A stretch of DNA of 64,000 nucleotides from Microtetraspora niveoalba (lineage in GTDB: Bacteria; Actinomycetota; Actinomycetes; Streptosporangiales; Streptosporangiaceae). Position numbers and translations under genes: made by a program. This document shows positions 1 through 8,129 of the stretch, piece by piece. A model generated the notes under the pieces. It was not told the origin of the DNA. It did not search any database and worked only from the letters and a program-made list of their open reading frames with translations. The stretch is taken from positions 16,904-80,903 of the forward strand of contig NZ_BBYM01000037.1 in the NCBI RefSeq assembly GCF_001570405.1, in the 5' to 3' direction. Each line of letters starts with the position of its first letter. Positions within the stretch are counted from its first letter, which is position 1.

Positions 1-1
1 C

Positions 2-64
2 AAGCTCGGCCTGGACAACCGCACCCAGATCGCGCTCCTCGTCCACGACGCGGGCCTCGTCTGA
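2..64 (+). CDS. LuxR/NarL-type response regulator, C-terminal 20 residues only
   Basis: The window opens inside a gene; 20 codons and a TGA stop remain. The residues read KLGLDNRTQIALLVHDAGLV. This matches the end of the NarL/FixJ helix-turn-helix domain, where the last helix carries an 'R-Q-A-V/I-L-L..AGLV' pattern. The same ending occurs in the complete NarL regulator at 59302-59973. Role inferred: DNA-binding output of a two-component system whose remaining part lies left of the window. Confidence 0.6.
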   Translation, partial: KLGLDNRTQIALLVHDAGLV

Positions 65-258
65 CCGGCGCGCCCCCCGATCCCGCCCCGGCGGCGCGGC
101 CGGCGTCCTGCCGCCCGCTCCCCTGTCACCTGCTCTCCTGTCACCTGCTCTCCTGGGGCGTGCACGACCGCGCGTTCCGGCGCGCCGATGCCGACCCGGA
201 GGGCCGCCCGGCACGCGGTTATGCTCCGTATGACCGCCTGTGACGGGGAGGCGAAGCC

Positions 259-744
259 ATGACGGAACGGAAACCACCCGGCGTCAGCTTCGAGAGCTGG
301 ATCGATCGGCAGATACGCGAGGCCACCGAGCGGGGCCTGTTCGACGACCTGCCCGGCGCGGGGAAGCCCCTCCCCGACCAGGGCAAGCCGTACGACGAGA
401 TGTGGTGGATCAAGCAGAAGCTCCGCGAGGAGAACCTGTCCATGCCGCTGCCCGGCACGCTGGCCCTGCGCAAGGAGGCCGAGGAGTCCCTGGCGGCCGC
501 GGCGGGCGCGAGGAGGGAGGCCGAGGTCCGCCGGATCGTCGCGGAGATCAACGAGAAGATCGTCGAAGGCACCAGGAAGGCGATGTCGGGGCCGCCGCTC
601 AACCTGGCGCCCTTCGACGTGGAGAAGGTCGTACACGACTGGCGCGAGCGGCGGCCCGCGGAGACCCCGCCCGCGGCTCCGCCACGGGAGCAGCGCCCGG
701 AGAGGAAGCGCTCCTGGTTCCGGCGGCGGCGCGGAACGAGCTGA
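259..744 (+). CDS. DUF1992 (DnaJ homologue subfamily C28-like conserved domain) protein
   Basis: A 161-residue soluble protein. The first 70 residues contain the DUF1992 signature: ESWIDRQIREA near residue 13, then GLFDDLPGAGKPL and WWIKQKLREENL. A helical, charged region follows, and the tail is Arg/Pro-rich (residues 128-161). The start has a GGGGAGG ribosome-binding site about 8 bases upstream. Family members are small proteins without a J domain in bacteria, and their biochemical role is unknown. It stands alone, with the leftward membrane-protein gene converging on it 17 bases away. Family assignment is firm; function is not. Confidence 0.85.
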   Translation: MTERKPPGVSFESWIDRQIREATERGLFDDLPGAGKPLPDQGKPYDEMWWIKQKLREENLSMPLPGTLALRKEAEESLAAAAGARREAEVRRIVAEINEKIVEGTRKAMSGPPLNLAPFDVEKVVHDWRERRPAETPPAAPPREQRPERKRSWFRRRRGTS

Positions 745-761
745 CCCCGCCCCGTGGGTCT

Positions 762-1349
762 TCAGTGTGCGGGCGGCAGCGCGCGCCGGCCGAAGGCGAC
801 GCCGCCGATCAGCAGCACCGCCCCCGGCAACACGCCGCTGACGAACGGCACCCAGGCGACGGCGGCCGTCGACGCCAGGACGAGACCGGCGGCCCCGAGC
901 AGGGTGAGAAGCGCACCGGGGACGGCGATGCTCCGGTCCCTCCAGATCGGCGCGAGCGCGACGAAGTGCACGCCGACCACGAACGCCACCCAGGCCACGT
1001 TGGCCTGTTCGGGGCGTCCCCAGGCGGCCAGCATCCGGAGCCCGCCGAAGAGCAGCACCGCCTCCGCCGCCACGACGACCAGGTAGCCCCGGCCGAACAT
1101 GGCCGGCCGCCGTCCCTCGGCCGGCCGCCGTCCCTCGGCGGGCCGTCCCCTACGGGCGGCGACGAACCACATGGCGAGAACGCTCGCCGCGGCCAGGCAG
1201 GCCGCCAGTCGCAGGAGGTACACGACCACGTCGCTCAGCGGGGGCCCCGCGTTGACGAGGACGAAAACGGCGCCGAAGGTCGCGCCGATCAGCAATCCGG
1301 TCATTCGTTGCACGCGTTCATTGAAACCGGCGCGGGGGCGCCTCCGCAT
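762..1349 (-). CDS. Integral membrane protein of unknown function
   Basis: A 195-residue protein with about five hydrophobic segments: roughly 17-37, 42-66, 84-105, 116-137 and 145-185. A short basic N-terminus (MRRRPRAGFNER) and a basic loop near residues 66-82 with a duplicated GRRPAEGRRPAE stretch are visible. The duplication is also seen in DNA as a 15-base tandem repeat near 1109-1138. No catalytic motif is recognisable. It converges on the DUF1992 gene. The frame and hydrophobicity make it a credible gene; the family was not recognised. Confidence 0.65.
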   Translation of the reverse strand: MRRRPRAGFNERVQRMTGLLIGATFGAVFVLVNAGPPLSDVVVYLLRLAACLAAASVLAMWFVAARRGRPAEGRRPAEGRRPAMFGRGYLVVVAAEAVLLFGGLRMLAAWGRPEQANVAWVAFVVGVHFVALAPIWRDRSIAVPGALLTLLGAAGLVLASTAAVAWVPFVSGVLPGAVLLIGGVAFGRRALPPAH

Positions 1350-1382
1350 GGGGGCCAGGACGAGGCCGAGGTAGGCCTGGGA

Positions 1383-1543
1383 CTACCGTGCCGCACCGCG
1401 CAAGTAGGCGAGCACCGCCAGCACCCGCCTGTTGTCGTCCTCGGTCGCGGTGCAGGTCGCCCCCGCCGTGCAGCTCCCTGAGCATCGCCGCCTTGCGGGG
1501 GTCGTCCAGCACGCGAACCGGCCGTGCGCTCCGCCGATCATGA
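1383..1543 (-). pseudogene. Possible small coding remnant with a frameshift at a G5 run
   Basis: This is the only stretch over 300 bases (1350-1711) without a clear gene. On the minus strand, G/C-ending codons favour one frame (VRVLDDPRKAAMLRELHGG) down to a run of five G near 1459-1463. They then switch to another frame (CTATEDDNRRVLAVLAYLRG) that ends at the stop at 1383-1385. Read together, the two halves give a continuous protein-like sequence of about 50 residues. Either a small gene has decayed or one base is miscalled. No family is recognised. The rest of the gap (1550-1711) is comparatively AT-rich and holds the upstream region of the next gene. Confidence 0.25.
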
Positions 1544-1711
1544 GGCGACGGCCTTCCCGCGCCTTTACAGTGTAGATTTTCAAGCGGTTCCGTACGCGGC
1601 GCGGGCGGGCGACGCCCGATCGAAGCATGCGGCGATGCCCGCCCCTGATGAGACGAATGCCGCGAAGTATGCTCAACGACGGTTGATCAACGCGCGACGA
1701 CGGGAGCGGCC

Positions 1712-2365
1712 ATGGAGGAAAGCAGCGAGTTCGTGGAGATAACGTCGGCGGCCGAGCTTCGCGAGCTGCTGGGCGACCCCATGCCGAGGGCGGTCGCCAA
1801 GGAGCGCGTGACGCTGCACGAACGCGACCGCGAGTGGCTGGCGGCCTCGCCGTTCTGCCTGGTCGCGACCGCGGGCGCGGACGGGGCCTGCGACGTCTCC
1901 CCCAAGGGCGACCCGGCGGGGTTCACGATCGTCCTGGACGACGCCACGATCGCGATCCCGGAGCGGCCCGGCAACCGGAGGGCCGACGGCTTCCTGAACG
2001 TGCTGGCCAACCCGTACGTCGGCCTCATCTACCTGGTCCCGGGCCGGAACGAGACGCTGCGGATCAACGGCAGGGCCCGTCTGGTCCGCGAGGCCCCGTT
2101 CTTCGACCGGATGGTCGTCAAGGGGCACCGGCCGAGCCTGGCCCTCGTCGTCGAGATCGAGCAGATCTTCTTCCACTGCGGCAAGGCGTTCCTCCGCTCG
2201 GAGCTGTGGAAGCCCGAGACGTGGAACCCCGACGCGCTGCCGTCGCACGCCAGCATCGTCAAGAGCGTCCAGCCCACGGAGGAGACGCTGGAGGAGCTGG
2301 AGCGCTACTACGGCGAGTCCTACTCCAAGCGGCTCTACCAGCCGGCCCCTCGCCACACCGCCTGA
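1712..2365 (+). CDS. Pyridoxamine 5'-phosphate oxidase-fold FMN-dependent protein (MSMEG_1061/DR_2398-like)
   Basis: A 217-residue split-barrel flavoprotein of the PPOX superfamily. Recognisable elements are the N-terminal AELRELLG helix, SPFCLVATAGADGACDVSPKG (strand pair with the conserved 'DVSPKGD'), the IAIPERPGNRRADGFLNVL phosphate-binding segment, and IGLIFLVPG-like GLIYLVPGRNETLRINGRA. FFHCGKAFLRSELW is a family C-terminal motif. Members of this subfamily bind FMN or possibly F420 and are thought to be reductases; they are not true PdxH enzymes. The start ATG follows GGAGCGGCC. It appears monocistronic. Family firm, substrate unknown. Confidence 0.85.
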   Translation: MEESSEFVEITSAAELRELLGDPMPRAVAKERVTLHERDREWLAASPFCLVATAGADGACDVSPKGDPAGFTIVLDDATIAIPERPGNRRADGFLNVLANPYVGLIYLVPGRNETLRINGRARLVREAPFFDRMVVKGHRPSLALVVEIEQIFFHCGKAFLRSELWKPETWNPDALPSHASIVKSVQPTEETLEELERYYGESYSKRLYQPAPRHTA

Positions 2366-2513
2366 CCGCCGGCGCCCGGCCCGGGCCCGGTGAGCACCCG
2401 GCGGACCAGCCGCACACCGGAGCCCCCGCACGCTCGCCGTGTCCCCGCACGGACCGGCGGGCGGGGGCGTTTATCGAGTGGACACCGGATGCGGCCCTGT
2501 GAATGATCGGCGC

Positions 2514-3017
2514 ATGACACGCACCGACATGCCCTCGTCGTTCGACGAGCGCACCATGCTGACGACCTTCCTCGACTACGCCCGCGCCACCGTCCACGCG
2601 AAGTGCGAGGGGCTCTCGGACGAGGACGCCCGCAAGGCCCCGCTCCCCGGCTCCCCGCTCATGACGATCTCCGGCCTGGTCAGCCATCTGCACTGGGTGG
2701 AGTACTCCTGGATGCAGGTCGTGTTCCTCGGCGAGGAGGACGAGGGGCCGTGGACGCGCGAGGACCCCGACCGCGAGATGCGGATCGGCCCCGACTTCCC
2801 CCTGGCGGAGCTGCTGGCCGACTACGAGGCCCAGTGCGACCGCTACCGCGAGCTGGTGGCGTCCCACGATCTCGGCACGCTCGCGAAGCGCAAGATCCGG
2901 GGCGGCAAGGAGGTGGAGCTGCGCTGGATCATCATGCATCTGATCGAGGAGACCGCCCGCCACAACGGGCACATCGACATCCTCAGGGAGATGGCCGACG
3001 GCGTCACCGGCGACTGA
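2514..3017 (+). CDS. DinB-family (DUF664-like) protein
   Basis: A 167-residue four-helix-bundle protein. Visible are the N-terminal MLTTFLDYARATVHAKCEGL helix, SHLHWVEYSWMQVVF with the first conserved His, and HLIEETARHNGHIDILREM near the C-terminus, which supplies two more His. Together these form the usual DinB metal triad. Family members bind a divalent metal; many actinobacterial ones are thiol (mycothiol/bacillithiol)-dependent transferases, but the substrate is not deducible here. The frame is open further upstream to 2439; the ATG at 2514 is preferred because similarity begins there. It converges on the GH1-LacI gene. Confidence 0.85.
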   Translation: MTRTDMPSSFDERTMLTTFLDYARATVHAKCEGLSDEDARKAPLPGSPLMTISGLVSHLHWVEYSWMQVVFLGEEDEGPWTREDPDREMRIGPDFPLAELLADYEAQCDRYRELVASHDLGTLAKRKIRGGKEVELRWIIMHLIEETARHNGHIDILREMADGVTGD

Positions 3018-3059
3018 GCCGCGTCCGAACCGTCCGCCCCCGTACGTCCCGCCGCGGGG

Positions 3060-5414
3060 TCACGTCGTGCCGCGGACCACCAGACGCGTGGGGAGGACGA
3101 CGGGGGTCGTGTGGCGGCCGTCGAGACGGGACAGGAGCAGGCGGGCCAGGGCCATGGCCTGGTCGGCGGCGGGCACCCGGACGGTGGTGAGCGGCGGGGT
3201 CGTGCAGGAGGCGGCGTGGATGTCGTCGAAGCCCACGATCGCCAGGTCCTCCGGCACCCGCAGCCCCGCCTCGCGCGCCGCCTCGAGCGCGCCGATCGCC
3301 AGCTCGTCGGAGGTGGCGAACACGGCGTTCAGGCCGGGATGGCCGGAAAGGAGCTCGCGGGCCGCCGTGACGCCCGACGCCCGGTCCGGGCCGGCGAGCG
3401 CGATCGCCGGCCGCAGTCCGTCCTCGTGCAGCGTGGCCAGGTGCCCGGCGAGGCGGTCCTGCACGGCGACGAGGTCCATGGGCCCGCAGATCACGCCGAC
3501 GCGGCGGCGTCCCCGGTCGAGGAGATGCCGGGTCGCGGCCTTCGCGCCGCCCGTGTTGTCCACGTCCACGTACGGCACGAGGGAGGCGACGGCGGGCCGG
3601 CCGAGCAGCACGATCGGCACACCGGTGCGGGCGAGCCGCTCGGCCAGCGTGTCGGGACCGTCCGGAGGGACGAGGACGACCCCGTCCACCTGCCTCGCCT
3701 CCACGTGCCGGATGATGCGCCGGTGGCTCTCGGCCGTGTCGGCGAGCATCAGCGTGATCTGCTTGCCCGCCCCCTCCAGGACGCCGGCGACGTACCGGAC
3801 GACGGCGGAGATCAGCGGGTCGCCGCCGTGCCGCGGGACGGACAGGACGAGCGCGACCGAGTCGGTCCGCCGGGTGACGAGGCTTCTCGCGGCGGCGTTC
3901 GGCACGTAGCCCAGCTCCTGGACGGCGCGCATCACGACGGCGCGCGCCTCGGGGCTGACCGACCCCTCGCCGTTGACGACCCGCGAGACGGTGGCCCGGG
4001 AGACGCCCGCGCGCGCGGCGACGGTCTCGAGGGTCGGCCGTTTCGGAGGCTCCGCGCCGAGCCCGTTGCGCTTGATGACGTCGCGGTACCACAGCGCGCT
4101 GTCCTTGAGCAGCCGCCGCTGCGTGGTGAAGTCGACGTGGACGATGCCGAACTTGCGCCGGTAGCCGTCCGCCCACTCGACGCAGTCGAGCAGCGACCAC
4201 AGCAGGTAGCCGCGGACCCGGGCGCCCTCGTCGAGCGAGGTCTCCAGGGCGCGCAGGTGCTCCTCGACGAAGCTCATCCGGTCGACGTCGTGGATGCCGT
4301 CGCCGGCCACGACGTCGACGAAGTCGGCGCCGTTCTCGGTGATCATCAGCTCGGTCTCGGGGTACTCCTCTGACAGGCGCCGCAGGACCAGCGAGAGGCC
4401 GCTCGGCATGATGGGCCAGCCCATCGCGGTGACGGCCGTGGGCACGCTGCAGAACAGCACGCCCTCGCTGCCCGGGAACGCCGGGTCGGCCGGCGCGCTG
4501 GGCTGCGCCTGCACGGCGAGGGGCGTGTAGTAGTTGACGCCGAGCAGGTCGACGGGCCGGCCGATGAGGTCGAGGTCACCGTCGTGGATGTGGCCGAGCC
4601 CCGCGGCCTTCTCGACCAGGGGCAGCAGGTCGGCGGGGTAGCGGCCGCGCAGCACCGGATCCAGGAACTGCCGGTTGTGCAGGGCGTCGATCCTCGCCAC
4701 CGCCTCGGCGTCCTCCTCCGGGAGGTCGACGGACATGTCGCCGAGCTGCGCGGGGGTGAGGACGGGCGAGAGGTTCAACACGACGCCGACCTTCGCGGCG
4801 CCCCGCGCGCGCAGCGCCTCCAGGCTCATCCCGTGCGCGAGCAGCATGTGGTGGGCGCTGACGAAGGCGTCGGACGCCGACTGCCGGCCGGGCGCGTGCA
4901 CTCCCGAGGCGTGCCCGAGGAAGGCGGCCACCCACGGCTCGTTGAACGTGAACCAGGTGTCCACGCGGTCGCCGATCCTGTCGTACACGACGCGGGCGTA
5001 GTCGGCGAAGTGGCGGGCCGTGTCGCGCGAGACCCACCCTCCGCCGTCCTGGAGCGCCTGCGGCAGGTCCCAGTGGTACAGCGTGGCGTACGGGGCGATG
5101 CCCGCACGCAGCAACTCGTCCACGAGCCTGTCGTAGAAGTCGAGCCCCGGGCCGTTGACCCGGCCGCGCCCCTCCGGCAACACCCGCGACCAGCTCACCG
5201 AGAACCGGTACGCGGCGATGCCCAGGTCCCGCATCAGCCGGACGTCTTCCGCGTAGCGCCGGTAGTGATCGCAGGCCGGGTCGCCGTTCCCTCCGCCCCC
5301 GAAGGCGTCCCAGATGGAGGGTCCCCGCCCGTCGTGGTCGGTGGCGCCCTCGATCTGGAACGCGGACGTGGACACTCCCCAGACGAACCCCTCTGGGAAC
5401 GAAGCGGTGCGCAT
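3060..5414 (-). CDS. GH1 beta-glucosidase fused in frame to a LacI/GalR-family regulator
   Basis: One uninterrupted 784-residue frame carries two normally separate proteins. Residues 1-452 form a complete glycoside hydrolase family 1 barrel: N-terminal FPEGFVWGVSTSAFQIEGA, acid/base Glu159 in TFNEPW, nucleophile Glu360 in MITENG, and WSLLDCVEWADGY near 406. Residues 459-784 form a LacI regulator: HTH TLETVAARAGVSRATVSRVV (461-480), hinge at about 500-512, and a periplasmic-binding-like sugar domain to the end. The junction is only about seven residues (GAEPPKR), with no stop and no obvious second start. Separate GH1 and LacI genes are common neighbours in actinomycetes. Here either the fusion is genuine or a stop was lost. 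The start ATG directly follows a TAG stop in another frame. Cytoplasmic; no transporter genes for glucosides are adjacent. Confidence 0.9.
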   Translation of the reverse strand: MRTASFPEGFVWGVSTSAFQIEGATDHDGRGPSIWDAFGGGGNGDPACDHYRRYAEDVRLMRDLGIAAYRFSVSWSRVLPEGRGRVNGPGLDFYDRLVDELLRAGIAPYATLYHWDLPQALQDGGGWVSRDTARHFADYARVVYDRIGDRVDTWFTFNEPWVAAFLGHASGVHAPGRQSASDAFVSAHHMLLAHGMSLEALRARGAAKVGVVLNLSPVLTPAQLGDMSVDLPEEDAEAVARIDALHNRQFLDPVLRGRYPADLLPLVEKAAGLGHIHDGDLDLIGRPVDLLGVNYYTPLAVQAQPSAPADPAFPGSEGVLFCSVPTAVTAMGWPIMPSGLSLVLRRLSEEYPETELMITENGADFVDVVAGDGIHDVDRMSFVEEHLRALETSLDEGARVRGYLLWSLLDCVEWADGYRRKFGIVHVDFTTQRRLLKDSALWYRDVIKRNGLGAEPPKRPTLETVAARAGVSRATVSRVVNGEGSVSPEARAVVMRAVQELGYVPNAAARSLVTRRTDSVALVLSVPRHGGDPLISAVVRYVAGVLEGAGKQITLMLADTAESHRRIIRHVEARQVDGVVLVPPDGPDTLAERLARTGVPIVLLGRPAVASLVPYVDVDNTGGAKAATRHLLDRGRRRVGVICGPMDLVAVQDRLAGHLATLHEDGLRPAIALAGPDRASGVTAARELLSGHPGLNAVFATSDELAIGALEAAREAGLRVPEDLAIVGFDDIHAASCTTPPLTTVRVPAADQAMALARLLLSRLDGRHTTPVVLPTRLVVRGTT

Positions 5415-5521
5415 CTACGCGAAACCCTCCAGCGACTCGATGAACGCCCAGTCTGCCACCACGGGCGCCGGAACGCCGTCGGAGAGAGCGCGCGGCCGGG
5501 AAGCCGACGGGCCGTCGCGCG

Positions 5522-6328
5522 TCAGACGGCGACGCGGCGGCGTACGGCGGCGGAGAGAAGGTCGACGCCGACGACGAGCACGAGCACGATCAGCAGGTGC
5601 GTGGCCATCTGGTCGAACCGGAAGAGCTTGATCGACTGGTTGACCAGGAAGCCGATCCCCCCGGCGCCGACGAGCCCGAGCACCAGGGACGAGCGCACGT
5701 TGACGTCGAACCGGTACAGCAGCAGCCCGACGAACTGCGGCACGACCGCGGGCAGGATCGCGTGCGCCACGACCTGGACGCCGTTCGCGCCGTTGGTGCG
5801 CAGCGCGTCGCGCGGCCCGAGGTCGATCTCCTCCATCGCCTCCGACCAGAGCTTCCCCATGACGCCGGTGTTGTGGAAGATCAGCGCGAGCACCCCGGCG
5901 AACGGCCCCAGCCCGACGGCGGTCACGAAGATCAGCGCGAAGACGACGTCCGGCACGGCCCGCAGGAACGACAGCAGCGACCTGGCCGCCTGGTAGACCC
6001 ATCTGTTCGGCGCGGTGGTCCGGGCGCCGAGGACGGCGAGGACGAGCGCGAACGGCACCGAGAACGTCGTCCCGAGCAGGCCGATGTACAGCGTGACGAG
6101 CGCCGCCCGGATCCCGGCGCCCAGCACGGGCCAGGACAGGTCAGGGGGGATCGCCTCGCCGGCGAAGTCGGCCATCCCGCGCCAGCCCCGCACCAGGTCG
6201 GCCGGGGAGAACCCGGTCCCCTGCCAGGCCAGGACGTGCAGCACGACGAGCACGGTGACGACGGCCGCCCCGGCCGCCGAGGGCGACCTGCGGCCGGAGG
6301 CGGCGGGCACGCGTGTGCCGGTGGTCAT
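5522..6328 (-). CDS. phnE: Phosphonate ABC transporter permease PhnE
   Basis: A 268-residue inner-membrane permease. Hydrophobic segments are visible near residues 19-37, 73-95, 117-140, 205-225 and 240-260. The binding-protein-dependent transport motif lies at about 165-195 (MEEIDLGPRDALRTNGANG), followed by the PhnE-type ILPAVVPQFVGLLLYRFDVNVR and SSLVLGLVGAGGIGFLV. The ATG start overlaps the stop of phnC by four bases (ATGA), so the genes are translationally coupled. It is the last gene of the FAD-oxidoreductase-phnD-phnC-phnE unit. It forms the membrane channel for phosphonate (or phosphite) uptake with PhnC and PhnD. Confidence 0.93.
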   Translation of the reverse strand: MTTGTRVPAASGRRSPSAAGAAVVTVLVVLHVLAWQGTGFSPADLVRGWRGMADFAGEAIPPDLSWPVLGAGIRAALVTLYIGLLGTTFSVPFALVLAVLGARTTAPNRWVYQAARSLLSFLRAVPDVVFALIFVTAVGLGPFAGVLALIFHNTGVMGKLWSEAMEEIDLGPRDALRTNGANGVQVVAHAILPAVVPQFVGLLLYRFDVNVRSSLVLGLVGAGGIGFLVNQSIKLFRFDQMATHLLIVLVLVVGVDLLSAAVRRRVAV

Positions 6329-7149
6329 GGCGCCGCCTCCCCGGTGGCGTAGAGGTCGTCGAGGTCGCGGTCCGACAGGTGTCCGGGCGAGGTGTCGAAG
6401 GCGAGCCGGCCGCGCGCGAGGCCCACGACCCGGTCCGCGTAGCGCCGCGCCAGCTCCGGCTGGTGCAGTACGGCGGCGACGGCGAGGCCCTGCTCCCGGG
6501 CCAGCTCGGACAGCAGCTCCAGGACCTGCGCGGCGGCGGCCGGATCCAGGGCGGCGACGGGCTCGTCCGCCAGGACGATGTCGGCGCGCTGGCACAGCGC
6601 GCGGGCGATCGCGACGCGCTGCTGCTGTCCGCCGGACAGCCTGCCCACCACGTCGCCCGCCCGGTCGGCGAGCCCGACGCGGCGCAGGCACTCCATCGCC
6701 TCCTCCCGCAGCTCGCGCGGGAACAGGGCGGGGGTGAGGGACCGGCGCAGCGGCAGCCGTCCGAGCGCCCCGGCGCAGACGTTGTCGAGCACGCCGCGCC
6801 GCTGGACCAGGTGGATCTTCTGGAAGATCATGGCGGCCCGGCTGCGCCGCCGGGCGAGCTCGCGCCCGGACAGCCCGACGATCTCCTCGCCGTGCAGGCG
6901 GATCGACCCTCCGTCGGGCCGCTCCAGTCCGACCACGCAGCGCAGGGCGGTGGACTTGCCCGAACCGTTCGCGCCCAGCACCGCGACCAGCCGTCCGGCG
7001 GTGATCCGCAGGTCGAGCCCGGCGAGCACGGTGCGGCCGGGGAAGGACTTGCGCAGCCCGGAGATGGAGAGCGGCGGCGCGGCCTCGGGGGACGGAGACC
7101 TGTCGGCGAGGGCGGTGCCGCCCGCTGAACGTCCCGGCGACACGCTCAT
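6325..7149 (-). CDS. phnC: Phosphonate ABC transporter ATP-binding protein PhnC
   Basis: A 274-residue ATPase. Motifs in order: Walker A GANGSGKST (about residue 58), Q-loop with IFQKIHLVQRRGVLDNVCAG, signature LSGGQQQRVAIARAL, and Walker B IVLADEPVAALDP, with HQPELARRYADR at the end. The Q-loop text 'VQRRGVLDNVCAGALGR' is typical of PhnC. The start ATG overlaps the phnD stop (ATGA) and its own stop overlaps the phnE start. It powers PhnE-mediated import. An extra about 25-residue N-terminal extension is rich in Ser/Pro/Ala and may be dispensable. Confidence 0.93.
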   Translation of the reverse strand: MSVSPGRSAGGTALADRSPSPEAAPPLSISGLRKSFPGRTVLAGLDLRITAGRLVAVLGANGSGKSTALRCVVGLERPDGGSIRLHGEEIVGLSGRELARRRSRAAMIFQKIHLVQRRGVLDNVCAGALGRLPLRRSLTPALFPRELREEAMECLRRVGLADRAGDVVGRLSGGQQQRVAIARALCQRADIVLADEPVAALDPAAAAQVLELLSELAREQGLAVAAVLHQPELARRYADRVVGLARGRLAFDTSPGHLSDRDLDDLYATGEAAP

Positions 7150-8087
7150 ACGTCCTTCTCGGTCAGGCCGAGCGCGGCGGCCAGGTCGAACAGCGGCCGG
7201 TAGGTGTCCCGGGTCACCTCGGCGAGCGGGCCGGGCGGGTCGACGTCGAGGAACGCGCCGACCTTGGCGACGTCGCCGGGTTCGAGACCGAGCAGGGCGT
7301 CCTTGAGCGCGGTGCGGAAGGCCGGGTCGAGGGTGCCGGCGACGGTGATCGGGTCGTTCGGGATCGGGTCGGACGTCCAGATCCTCCGGTATCCGGCGGG
7401 GTCGAACGTGCCCGCGGCCTGCGCGGCGGCGAGTTGCTGGCTGTTGATCTCGGCCGCGTCCACCTTGCCGTTGGTCAGCGCGAGCAGCGCCTCGGGGTGC
7501 CCGCCCGCGTAGTTGATCTTCACGTCGGCCTCGGCGACGCCGGCCTGCTTGAGGGCGTACCGGGGCAGCGCGTCGCCGGAGGTGGATCCGGTGCCTCCGA
7601 GGGCGAGGGTGCGGCCCTTCAGGTCGGCGACGGACGTGATCGGCGAGTCCTTCGGCACCCAGATCCCCGCCGTGTACGTGGTCAGCCGGCCGGAGGAGTC
7701 GGCGAAGGAGACGAGCGCCTGGGCGCCGGCCTTCTCGCTGGCGAAGACGTACCCGAGCGGCCCGAACTGCGCGATGTCGAGCTTGCCGTTGCGCATGGCG
7801 AGCACCTCGGCGGAGTAGTCGTCGACGACCTGCAGCTCGACCGGGCAGTTCAGCTTCTTCTCCAGCGCCGAGGCGAGCACCTCGTAGGCGGGCTTGAGCT
7901 TGGCCGGGTCCTCGTACGGCTCGATGCCGAACCGGATCCTGCCGTCCGGGCAGGTGGCGGACGCGGACCCGGCGGTGAACCCGGCGGATCCGGCGGCCGC
8001 GTCCGTGCCCGTGCCGCCGCAGGCGGCGAGAGCGAGACAGAGGGACGAGACCGCCGCGACGAACATGATCGGCCGCTTGGCGCGCAT
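7146..8087 (-). CDS. phnD: Phosphonate/phosphite substrate-binding lipoprotein PhnD
   Basis: A 313-residue secreted solute-binding protein. It has a lipoprotein signal ending in the lipobox LAAC with Cys23. PhnD features follow: RIRFGIEPYEDPAKLKPAYEVLASALEKKL, YSAEVLAMRNGKLDIAQFGPLGYVFA, LKGRTLALGGTGSTSGDALPRYALKQAG, and SQQLAAAQAAG. The ATG is preceded by GAAGGAG. It starts 42 bases after the FAD oxidoreductase stop and overlaps phnC by four bases. Extracytoplasmic and lipid-anchored, it delivers the phosphonate to PhnE/PhnC. The ligand is unknown; an aminophosphonate is inferred from the neighbouring catabolic genes. Confidence 0.93.
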   Translation of the reverse strand: MRAKRPIMFVAAVSSLCLALAACGGTGTDAAAGSAGFTAGSASATCPDGRIRFGIEPYEDPAKLKPAYEVLASALEKKLNCPVELQVVDDYSAEVLAMRNGKLDIAQFGPLGYVFASEKAGAQALVSFADSSGRLTTYTAGIWVPKDSPITSVADLKGRTLALGGTGSTSGDALPRYALKQAGVAEADVKINYAGGHPEALLALTNGKVDAAEINSQQLAAAQAAGTFDPAGYRRIWTSDPIPNDPITVAGTLDPAFRTALKDALLGLEPGDVAKVGAFLDVDPPGPLAEVTRDTYRPLFDLAAALGLTEKDV

Positions 8088-8129
8088 CTGAGTCTCCTTC
8101 GACTTCTTCTACGGATAAGGGGGACGGGA

